Assembly: GCA_016800925.1 (NCBI GenBank)
Contig: JABCPU010000074.1
Location: 1-64,000 of the forward strand
Source: Suillus spraguei
Taxonomy: Eukaryota; Basidiomycota; Agaricomycetes; Boletales; Suillaceae
DNA length: 64,000 bases
Reading direction: 5' to 3'
The translations under genes were made by a program, and so were the position numbers. Shown piece by piece: positions 54,160-64,000 of the stretch (position 1 is the stretch's first letter; each line of letters begins with the position of its first letter). The notes below the pieces were generated by a model. It saw only the letters and a list, made by a program, of their open reading frames with translations. It did no database searches and was not told the origin of the DNA.

Positions 54160-56918
54160 ATGTCGACCAGTGAAGTTCTCCCCCAAGGCGCAGGCTATGG
54201 TGTTGGTAAGTTGATTTTTAAATCACATATTTTAAGTACTGACATCTAACAACGTCGCCAGTCATCGGTGAGACATATTCAAGTAATCTATCTTCTATCA
54301 TTTCCTGAAGATAGTATTCAGGGATCGGATTGTTCTTTAGTGCTTTTATGGTGGGTTTGACTGCCATACAGGCACGCTACACAGGTGTTTCTCCCAAAGA
54401 TTCCGAGGAGTTTTCGTCTGCTTCGCGTTCAGTGAAGCCTGGGCTTATTGCCTCTGGCATTGTCTCGGCTTGGACATGGGCAGCAACGCTAGTATGTCCA
54501 TGTTCAACATCTATATCCTTATGTAGCTTAACAGGAAATATCGCCTAGCTCCAATCTAGTGCGGTCGCTTATAGATACGGCATTTCAGGGCCATGGTGGT
54601 ATGCCGCAGGTGCGACAGTACAGGTCCTCTTGTTCGCGCAACTTGCCGCAAAACTAAAACTCAATGCTCCCTACGCACACACCTGGCTCGAGATTATTGC
54701 AATGCGGTGGGGAACTGTAGCGCATCTTGTTTTCATGGGTTTCGGTCTTGCGACAAACTTGATCGTGTCCTCAATGCTTGTTTTGGGTGGTTCGGCTACT
54801 GTGACAAGTTTGACTGGGATGAGCACGATTGCTGCATGTTTCCTCATTCCGCTGGGTGTTTCCATTTATGTTGTCGTTGGTGGAATGCGTTCCACGTTGC
54901 TTTGCGATTAGTAGGTGAATATCGTATATGTCATGCTCACTGACCCATACTTTTATTTTCAGTACACATACAACCGTCCTCTTCGCCATCATCTTGACAT
55001 TTGTGTTTACCGTATATGTAACCTCGGGCTCCATCGGCTCCATCAGTCGCATGCACTATCTATTGGGTGAGGTATCCAAGACCTCACCCGTTGCAGGTAA
55101 TGCTGCCGGCTCGTACCTGACTCTTCGCTCCAAAAACGGCCTCATCTTTGGTGTTATCAATCTCATCGGTAACTTCGCAACTGTCTTCCAGGACCAGGCA
55201 TATTGGCAACGTGCTATTGCCAGCAGACCTTCCACGACCGTCAAGGCGTACCTTATCGGTGGCTTGGCATGGTGAGTAACTCGACGTGTCTTTACCGGCA
55301 TGTGCCGTCATTTCTAATTCTAGCGTAGGTTTGCTGTTCCATTTGCATTCTCAACCACGCTTGGACTTGCTGCAGTTGCTTTTTCTGCGGTACCTGCCGC
55401 CAACTCTGCGTCACAAGATCCACTATCGAGCAGCTTTATTCCCCTACTTGCGCCGCTCTCGCAAGATGCTATCTCAGAGGGTCTTCCAGCCTCATTAGCT
55501 GCTGCCACATTGCTCGGAAAACCGGGCGCAGCTGCACTTCTTATCGTCCTCTTCTTGGCTGTGACAAGTGCCACGAGTGCCGAGCTTATTGCGGTCTCTT
55601 CTATTATAACTTATGATATCTATGTGGTATGTTTCTTACCTGGCATCCAGCGCCAAAATTGCTTACTGTTAGTCATAGAGATATATTAATCCGAAGGCTA
55701 CAGAGCAACAGATTCTCCGTATGAGCCATGCAGGGGTAAGCAACTTTTTTGCAAGTAAATCTAATCTCCTCATCAATTTTTATGAACAGGTCGTCATCTT
55801 TGGCCTTGTGATGGGCATCGCTGGTGTTATTTTCTACTACATTGGAGTGTCCATGGGTTGGCTTTATGTCGGTGCCTATATCCGTGTCATGTATTGTGCC
55901 TGACATGGTTTGCAGACATTCATGGGAGTCATCCTCGGCTCTGCTGTCTGCCCAATTGCCCTTTGCGTCACCTGGAAAAAAGCTAGTAAAGTGGGCTGCA
56001 TTAGTGGTTCGCTCGTTGGTTTTTCCGCCGGTATTATTGCCTGGTTGGTCACCACCTATACGCTCAACCAAAAAGTCATCAATGTCACCGTACGTCTCTT
56101 ATTTTCCCTTACGTTTCATTTTTGGCCTTACTGTGTGATCAGACGAGCGGAGGTCAGATGACCGCCAACTTCAGTACTGATGTGAACTGACCCAGCGATC
56201 GATAGGCAGCTACGAAATGCTCGCAGGAAACCTTGCATCAATCGGTGTTGGTGCTATCATCTCAACTGCTGCTTCACTTATCGTGCGCAAATTGTTTCAT
56301 CCCTTGAAATTATGGGCTGATTAATCCTGCAGTGGCCAGATGACTACGATTTTGCTTCGACTCGTGCAATCAACCACCGTGGTACTGCTGTTGCTAGTAG
56401 CAATGTCAATGACAAAGTTGAAGAGCCAGAGAATGGGAAGAAAGTTCCATATGTATCGGTGGCATCCGTGACAAATGAAGCGCAAATCGATCCCGAGCTG
56501 GACCCAGTTGGTCTAAATAAGGCTTTCAAGTTCGCTGCCAGAGCATCGATAGTACTTGTCCGTGCTCCAATGCTTCCTTGCAACCGCTCAGATACTGAAG
56601 CCATTTGTTCTGCAGACTTTGGTACTGATAATACTTATCCCTATCCCCCTCTTTTTTGCTCAGACAGTATATAGTGTTACCGGCTTTTCGGTATGGGTGA
56701 TAGTGGGTATTCTTTGGACATTCGTGTCGGCGTTCGCAGTCGTGATATACCCCCCGTGGGAGAGCAGAGGTGCACTTCTACTGATTTCGAGAGGAGTGAT
56801 CAAGGTGAGTTTGACATTTATTTTATTTTAGAGCTCATCTGACAGTGTGCAGGATATTTTCTCTCCTGGGAGTGGTAAATTTAATGCTCCATCTTCGATG
56901 GCGGAGCCCGGTGAATGA
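54160..56918 (+). CDS. DUR3: DUR3-like urea/polyamine transporter (SSS family), copy 2
   Basis: Exon for exon the same as copy 1, including the 6-nt exon (TCATCG) and the 10-nt exon ACGAGCGGAG, with all splice signals kept and no stop or frame break found. Differences are mostly conservative: AHTWLEIIAM, TVYVTSGSIG, SSIITYDIYV. The cytosolic tail differs more (HRGTAVASSNVNDKVEEPEN). Both copies therefore look functional. The 3' end runs directly into the duplicated protease block, so its terminator region is shortened compared with copy 1. Confidence 0.91.
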
Positions 56919-57340
56919 AATTCCGTGACAGCTTTTGTTGGAAAGTCTCCTTTATTTGTCGTTGCAGTCGTGCACCGTATATATAGGTAATGAATATAGC
57001 GTCTACCAAGGTGCATTCATAATAGGTCAGCATCTCTGTGGCAATGAACGTGAGGCAAGTCAATGCATTAATGGTTACAATTGAATTGTGGGTAAACAGG
57101 CGAATTGAAAATTTCTGCCACCTGGTATTGGTATGTTTTAAAGCAAACCATTCCTTGCCACATTTTGTCGGGGAGCTTGATCCTCACTCGCGATGATACG
57201 GATTGCAACTAATCCGTCATCGGTTTTTTGAGGGGACGTTTCATACGTGGCTAATACTAAGGTGCCCGACATTGCCATCATTGAATTTGCTAGCACATAT
57301 ATAATGGGCCACTGAGTATGATATCGTTTTCCAGTCAGCC

Positions 57341-58836
57341 ATGTTCTTCGCATTGTTAACACGTCTCCTAGTTTTGTCAATCACGGGATTGCCCGTTAAA
57401 GCTGCCAATTCCCCTACCTCTGTCCCCATTACCAGTAGGCTAAATTTGTCCAATGGTACTTACAACCTCGTGGCGCACGATAGAGCTCGTTTGCAGGCCC
57501 TTAGGGGTCCCAGCAAGCACGGACAACGTCAAGTTGACGACGTTCCCTTGATAAACAATGCTATTACCTACTACACCATACCAGTTGAAATTGGCAACCC
57601 CCCAACAAGCTGTAAGTCCAATGCTGAAAAGACATGCGGCTGTTAATGCATTATTGAAGACAACTTGATTGTCGATAGCGGTACCGCGATCACATGGGTT
57701 GGTGCCGGTACTCCATACCAGGCAACCCCCACCAGCTTCCCCACTGACCAACAGGTATCGGTCACCTATGATGCTGGCCGCAACATGCAAGGTATGACAT
57801 ACAATATGATACCATAAGTTGAAAATACCTACGATTATCTATAGGAATTGTGTACCTCGACACCGTCACTGTCGGTCCTGGGCTCACCGTCAACGGGCAG
57901 GAGATTGGTGTTGCTGATCTTACAGAGGGCTTCGTTGGTGTTGATTTTGACGGCGTCCTTGGCATCGGGCCTGTTGCCTTGACATTCGGCACCCTGACTG
58001 ACATGCCGCAAATGCGGATCCCAACTGTCGCTGACAACCTGGTTAACCAAAACATCATTCCTGAAGAGATTATTGGTGTCTTTTTCAAGCCCTACGCCGC
58101 TTTGCCGGAAGAATCCACTGGACAACTCGTTTTTGGTGGAACTGACCTTAACTTGCACACCAATGCCATTACATACACGTAAGCTACCTCGCTAGATCAA
58201 TCCAGACTGATACCAATTGTTTTGTTTCAGTCCTATCACCAACATCCTGCCTGCATCGCTCTTTTGGGGTATCCATCAAAGCATCACATACGGCACCACA
58301 GTGATCACACCGATCTTACCACACACCATTGGTATTGTCGATTCTGCCCAGACCTGTATTGCGATTGCCACCGGTGTGTATCCACTAGAATGCAGTGAGT
58401 AATGCTGGTCTAATTAGCGTTCGATAGAGGCCTTTCAGCTGTACCAGGCTGCAACCGGCGGTCAACTCGATCCTGCGACTGGACTTCTCGCTATTACCGG
58501 CGATCAGTACAATGCCCTGCAGAACCTGAATTTCAACATTGGCGGCGTACGTCAATTCTGTTAGCACTCGTACCCGTTGTTCACCGTTTTGCACAGCAAA
58601 TCTTCCCTCTCACTGCTAACGCCCAAATCTGGCCTCGTGCTCTCAACCACAAGCTTGGTGGTCAGGACGGTTCCATATATCTCATGGTTCGCGACATTGG
58701 CATGCAATTGGGCCAAGGGTTCTGTGACTTTGTCATTAGCCACATATTCATGCAGCGCTTCTACATCGTGCTTGATACCCCCAACTCCCGCGTCGGTTTT
58801 TCCGCAACCGAGTTCACTGAGGCCACTACCAACTGA
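57341..58836 (+). CDS. Aspartic protease homologue (peptidase A1), copy B, altered second motif, 412 aa
   Basis: Six exons: 57341-57611, 57660-57791, 57845-58178, 58231-58373, 58428-58546, 58597-58836, total 1239 nt, all phases consistent. The signal peptide is nearly identical to copy A. The first active-site motif is canonical here (IVDSGTAITWVGAG), but the second reads IVDSAQTCIAIAT instead of D[ST]G[ST]. This copy thus keeps one normal motif where copy A has none. Small in-frame length changes appear in exons 1, 3 and 4 compared with copy A. Secreted; catalytic activity uncertain. Confidence 0.88.
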
Positions 58837-60340
58837 TATGGAATTGCCAAAATATACGAACGATCGAGTCGTTTTGCGACGCAAAGCAGCATACGCATTT
58901 GAAGGTTGTATGTACTATGTATTCATCTTCAATAGGCTCTGGAAGTCTTATTCGTTGGTTGGGTTTATGTATGATTAGAACGTGACAATACAAGGATACC
59001 CCTTCGGTCGGCTTTCTTTCTACACATCAAGCACGAAACGCCGCCAGAACTTGATCACATCTCTGTTGTTTTGTTTTGTGTCATCGCGGCTCTCATATCG
59101 GAACCCAAAGTCTCTTGGGCGCCTTGTACACGCAACGCAGGGCGGGAAAGGAACATCTCAATGCGGTTCTGATACCGGGCCTCATCGAGTCTGCTGCGAA
59201 TGGTGTTCCTATTGCTGCGTCGCACAAGTGTTTGGGGTGTCGATGCATCGAGCAGCTTCATTCGCATGTGTGATACATTTGATTGAATGAGTGGCACTGG
59301 AGGTTGAATAAGGGTCTTTCGTTTGAACTTTCCGCGTTGCGTGTATCGCACAAGTGGCCCGATGTGACGTCCACATCCATCAACGATTTGGACTTATCGC
59401 GAAACTTTTTTGAGGATTTATTAAGTGGCGAAGATACCATGGAAGACTGTCCAGGTTCCTCTGCCTTGTATTTGTTCGCAGACAAAACATTGATGTCATC
59501 GGACATATCGCTAATGTCATGGATCTGCAAATACAATTGAGCGCTTTCAGATCGCGAAGGACATAGGTACGCTTTTTGGAGGAGGAAAGTGAGCCTTCGG
59601 AGGGTATCAAGGCCTTAAGAGGTGGTGTATTGGGCGCTCAACGAGGGAAAGGCACAGACAACAGAAGAACAGAGAGAGTCGGGTACCGGCATTGATTAAA
59701 CGATGAAAAGCGTGTAAAGTGAAATGGCTATCGGTATTTTGAGAGGTTGATTGAGATAACTGGTCCGGAATCATCCGAACAAGCTGGTTTGTGCGTGACA
59801 GACTACATCGGCGCAACGTTTAGTATAGTAACATGAACTAAATAGAACGGCTGGGAACTAATAGAATGGCCGTGAGCTATATACAACGACCATGACCATG
59901 ACAAGTGGGATTTGGATCTTTTGGTAGATTTGATACATGGGGTTGGTTGTTTGCCTCGCGTGGTATCTAGAAGGAGTGGGCCGCTCTTGAGTCCGGTTGT
60001 GCAAAGTAAGAAAGGGGATGTGGGTATGTGAGTACTGGGTATTTAGGCGAGAGAATCGTGCATGCACGGTTGAGTAGGAAGGTATTGGTGAATATAATGT
60101 TGGAACGTGAAGTGGAGGGGCAAGGTTAGGAAGCGGTTCTTGGATACTATGAGAGTAGAAGAAGGCAAAGGCGGAGGATTTACTGGAGGGATTGGACGAT
60201 TATGGCGAGCTTAAGGAAATATATGCAGTAGCGGATCCAAGGGATGGTTGGTTGATGGGGTGTCACAGGAGGTAGTAGAGATTATGGATGTCCAAAACTG
60301 AACGTTGTGAGGTTTAGACAGAGATCGTGGTAGAGGAGGC
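58837..60340. other. Protease 3' flank, unique insert, then duplicated NLR 3' flank
   Basis: 58837-59092 repeats the copy A flank. 59093-59564 is unique and contains overlapping open frames (minus strand, with KLLDASTPQTLVRRSNRN and LMDVDVTSGHL) that may be a gene fragment without recognised domain. 59565-60340 repeats 42170-43004. Confidence 0.45.
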
Positions 60341-63300
60341 TCACCTCTCTCGGCACTTTTGCCAGTGTTGTCCATGTGCCATGCGACTCAGATCAAGCTC
60401 AGTACCTCCTCTGGGTATCACTAATGCAGTTCCAGGGTTATAAAATGGGTATCGAGAAGCGGGTGGTACCCAGAGTAACAGCCGACGTTTGGGCCCTGAC
60501 ACCCATCCACTGGCAACATTCAAGACAAAGGGGGTCGGACTGCGGTCGTCATCGGATGCTCCCTCCGTTAACTCAGAAGTGTTGCACAGTGCGTGAGTAG
60601 AGTTGGACGAGAAGGAGATGACGCGATTATTCGAGGTGTTCAATGTCATGACAGTAGTGGCTTCGATCATAGGATATTCATCTGAGAATGGCAAAGGGTC
60701 TGATGTGGTGCATTGCTGCGATGGCCGCCTCATCACTGCATTCCACAACCGAACAGTCTGATCCGAAGAACCAGTGACGATGCGAGTGCCGTCCGGTGAG
60801 AACGAGACCGACCAAACTGAACCAGTGTGCCCCCGCAAGGGCTCACCGACTGGCTGCCCCGTTGCAGCATCCCACAGCCAAACAGTCTGATCCCTTGAAC
60901 CAGTGACGATGTGAGTGCCGTCCGGCGAGAATGAGACCGATGAAACTCCACTAGTGTGCCCCCGCAAGGGCTCACCAACTGACTGCCCCGTTGCAGCATC
61001 CCACAGCCGAACAGTCTGATCCCAAGAACCAGTGACGATGCGAGTGCCGTCCGGCGAGAACGAGACCGACCAAACTTCATCAGTGTGCCCCCGCAAAGAC
61101 TCACCGATTGGCTGCCCTGTTGCAGCATCCCACAGCCGAATAGTCTGATCCCAAGAACTAGTGACAATGCGAATGCCGTCCGGCGAGAACGAGACCGACG
61201 AAACTTCACTAGTGTGTCCCCGCAAGGGCGCACGGACTGGCTGCCCTGTTGCAGCATCCCACAGCCGAATAGTCTGATCCCTTGAACCAGTGACAATGCG
61301 AGTGCCGTCCGGCGAGAACAAGACCGACAAAACTCCACTAGTGTGCCCCCGCAAGGGCTCGCCGACTGGCTGCCCCGTTGCAGCATCCCACAGCTGCACA
61401 GTCTCATCCTCCGAACCAGTGACGATGCGAGTGCCGTCCGGCGAGAACGAGACTGACCAAACTTCACCAGTGTGGCCCCTGAGCACGGTCTGAGCAGCCG
61501 GCCAGTTCACATCACGCCCGAATGCAACACGAAGAGTATTCGGAAACCATGCATCAAAATTTCTCGATAGCGAAGAGTTGGAAGGGGAGAATGGCAGTGC
61601 CGATACATACAGGTGTGGTGTGCTGTGTAAGATCATGCCGCCGAAGACTTGAATGAACCTCTGTGCGTCCACGGCAGTCGAGGAGACATTTATGAATTTG
61701 GGATGACCCTGTGATTGCCCATGAGCGCTCTATCTGGCACCTAATAGCAGTGTGTTCACCTTCAGCCACTTGGCAATGCGTGGAAGGGCAGCAACTGCAC
61801 CGCTGAGCGCATTGATCAAGGCGAGTAACTCAAGCCAGAAAAACAGCCGTTCGTGGTTGAAGAACACTTGCACTTCTTTCGCGAGCTCCTTGTTAAAGAC
61901 AACGGTTCGTACATGCGAAATCCAAAATCGAGATGAATATGATAGATGTGGGGGGATGCATGTTTTGACTCGTTCTTGCAGCCCCGGATCTTCGTTATTA
62001 AGTAGATACGATGACTTTAAATCGCAGATATTGAAGCGAAGACCGTATTTCATCACTTCAAGTGACGCAAATGCAAGGTCGTGTTGAGCCTTCGACAGGT
62101 CGATGAAAAACTCTTTACTGGATCGTTCGTCGGTTAAGAAATCGTGGAAGGATGCGTGAAGGGGTCGAATTGGGGAATCTGGGTTGGTGGTGCCGCTGAG
62201 GAGGGAGCCCATGCTTTTGACCACAACCTCTACGTCGAAATTATCTTCTTGCCTTGGAAAATGGCACCTGATGGCGTTCAGGGATGCTAAGGGAAGGGGC
62301 TCAGCTGTGCCTAGTATTTGTCCCATCACGGAGCGGAATCTTGCTAGCGCAGTTGAGCGCAGTATTTGCGATTGCGTAGTATCCCTGGGTATAATACCTG
62401 TTAAAATGAGTTCATACATGCCGTGCAATAGCATGCTTCTCTCAGCAGGATCGCGTGACACTACAGCGTTGTAGCAATCCATTGGAAATAGCCCAGCGTG
62501 AGATTCTTTGATGTATTCACAGGCGAGACGCGCCCACTCGAAAAGTCCATCAGCTTTCTTAGCCAGGACTGTAAACGCTGTGTCTTGAAAACCTAACCCT
62601 TCCAACTCCTTGGATACGTATTTACGGATGTCGCGCTCTGCGAATTCTGGTGGAATATTGTCCATCGACATCTGTTGAATATGCTGAACACCGTCGAACT
62701 CCTTTTTGATGTCGTCAAGCGGGCGAGAGGTGACGATGAAGCGGAAATTGCCTGGGAAGTCTGTGATTTTGGGAACGGCAGGGTTTGGATGCTTTCCAGC
62801 TAGAATGCGGAGGAGGTCTCTCCGTGTCTGTATTCCACCGCTCTCGTCCAGTGCATCGATCACGATCGTGATGGGTTCCCCAGTTGACCCAGATGACTTC
62901 TTCAGTGGTTCGAATAGAAGCTTCTGCCACTGCTGGACGATATCCGCCGTCTTCTTGAGCGCACTCGAGGCCCGAACTGCATCTGCCAAAGCCCGCTTCA
63001 TGTCCCGGTCATGGTCAGCCAGATCGCACGCAATCGTGGAAAAGATCTTTTCATGGAAACGGTCTGCTTCTCGCTGACGGTCAAAACAATAAAATGAAGC
63101 AAGCCCTCCCACATCATCGAACCACTTAGCAATGGTGTGGGCGATGGTCGATTTGCCCTTGCCTGCAGGACCAGATAGCCACAGCACGCGTGGAACGTTG
63201 TCCCCAGTGCTGCTGACCCAGTCCGTGATCTCGGAAAGGATTTCCGCGCGTGTCTCTTGAAGGCATTCCTTTCTGGTATCTAGTCCCGCACCCTCTGCAT

Positions 63301-64000
63301 AAGTCATACCGCTGAGGCCTAATATTTCTTCTAAAAAGGTGTGAATGTGTCGAGTAACAAGGACGTCCGAACCCTTACCCATATGATGGACGTGTATGGC
63401 TATGTCGTGGACGCCTATGACTACGTCGCGAGCAACCTGGTCCCGGAAGCTTTGCATGAGCCTATCGAACACATCATTGTACTGCTGGATCGTATCTCTT
63501 GTTTCCGAGACGACGTTCTTTCCATGTCTGCTCCCTGTGATGATAGTAGAACCTTGAGACGGCTGAAAAACAACAGCTTGTTAAGACTCACAAAAGTTCT
63601 TGGTCTCCGAATAATTTTTGATAAAATTGGCGCATTCACGCGTCTGCTGAGAAATAATTGCAAGGATATTGCGCATTGACGAGATTTTTTGAAGCGTTTT
63701 GTCTTGTGTTATGCAGCTGTAAACTTCAGATATCTTCTTGAGAAGTTCGAGTACCGCATCGTCGCGATCCACTTGAGCTATGATAATCTGCACAAATGAA
63801 TAACAGTGGGAGATAAGGGGAAAAAGAAAACATACTTTGGCTGCACAAGACAACACGCCTAGTGCCATCTTTGCATACGGATGCAGCTGTGGGACCAGAT
63901 TAGCCGTGATCTGATCGAGAGGAAGGGCCATACATTCGCGAGCTTCCCGATAACGTCATCGAATATCCTGAGGGGTTTGATATATGTATCCTCGAAACTG
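60341..64000 (-). CDS. NACHT-WD40 NLR-like receptor, copy 2 (5' end beyond window)
   Basis: Same architecture as copy 1. N-terminal helical domain around 63600-63930; NACHT with [16 protein letters not shown] and [13 protein letters not shown]; conserved [15 protein letters not shown]; then six WD40 repeats in one open frame (60341-61672), against nine in copy 1. The tail [12 protein letters not shown] and [15 protein letters not shown] is shared. The WD40 frame is intact. NACHT and WD40 lie in the same frame, separated by one TAG at 61730-61732 that would be removed by a 30-nt intron (GTGAAC to AG). WD40 repeats vary at few positions (see findings). The first exons lie beyond 64000. The closest known functional analogues are Podospora HET-D/HET-E type incompatibility proteins. 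Confidence 0.88.

Larger units (their letters stand above)
54119..64000. repeat. Segmental duplication, copy 2: DUR3, aspartic protease, NLR
   Basis: The left edge is where TAACTATAAATGAGGTAAGG begins matching 39148. DUR3 and protease blocks meet near 56990-57003 without the NLR in between; the NLR block starts at about 59565 and runs past the window end. About 470 bp (59092-59564) is unique to this copy. Confidence 0.9.

Noticed and set aside
60733..61467. A second 244-codon minus-strand ORF across the WD40 region
   Set aside because: An alternative frame of highly repetitive WD40 DNA, without the conserved WD40 residues.

Overview
This window is nuclear DNA from a basidiomycete fungus, most likely a mushroom-forming agaricomycete. 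Coding regions are cut by many 45-65 nt GT-AG introns. The gene families fit that group: NACHT-WD40 NLR-like receptors, kinases with an HGDIT catalytic loop, a glyoxal oxidase, polyporopepsin-like aspartic proteases, UstYa-type proteins, a UbiA-type prenyltransferase and a DUR3 urea transporter. Ty1/copia remnants, solo LTRs and MITEs sit among them. The genus cannot be read from the sequence.

Layout. 1-4398: a Ty1/copia element that lost gag and protease but keeps integrase, RT and RNase H. 4466-6007: a kinase-tail/linker/C2H2 zinc-finger gene split by a 273-bp MITE, then a second MITE. 6306-7599: a duplicated gene fragment joined to an unknown ORF. 8491-10895: a kinase-linker-GTPase fusion gene. 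11087-13534: fragments and the intact copy of an unknown Ser/Pro-rich gene. 14668-15564: UbiA-type prenyltransferase. 18544-20992: membrane-anchored glyoxal oxidase with an apparent frameshift. 23717-24435: unknown small gene. 25256-26704: aspartic protease with canonical active site. 28620-31289: old LTR remnants holding two solo LTRs in opposite orientation, each with its own 5-bp target duplication. 33365-35822: divergent pair of UstYa-like genes. 36682-37376: INO80 subunit Ies6. 38476-38555: tRNA-Leu(CAG).

The right-hand 25 kb is a rearranged segmental duplication. Copy 1 runs DUR3 (39198-41964), NACHT-WD40 (43005-47347), aspartic protease (49707-51203). Copy 2 runs DUR3 (54160-56918), aspartic protease (57341-58836), NACHT-WD40 (60341 to the window end). 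Both DUR3 copies and both proteases keep open reading frames when spliced, but both protease copies have lost canonical active-site residues. NLR copy 1 has a 1-bp frameshift in its WD40 domain and a MITE at its 5' end; NLR copy 2 has an open WD40 frame.

Working together: DUR3 and secreted proteases would both serve nitrogen scavenging. The NLRs, with near-identical WD40 repeats varying at only a few positions, look like fast-evolving recognition receptors. The kinase-linker module appears twice with different C-terminal domains (GTPase, zinc finger), which suggests modular signalling proteins. All exon models here were built by eye from reading frame and splice sites.
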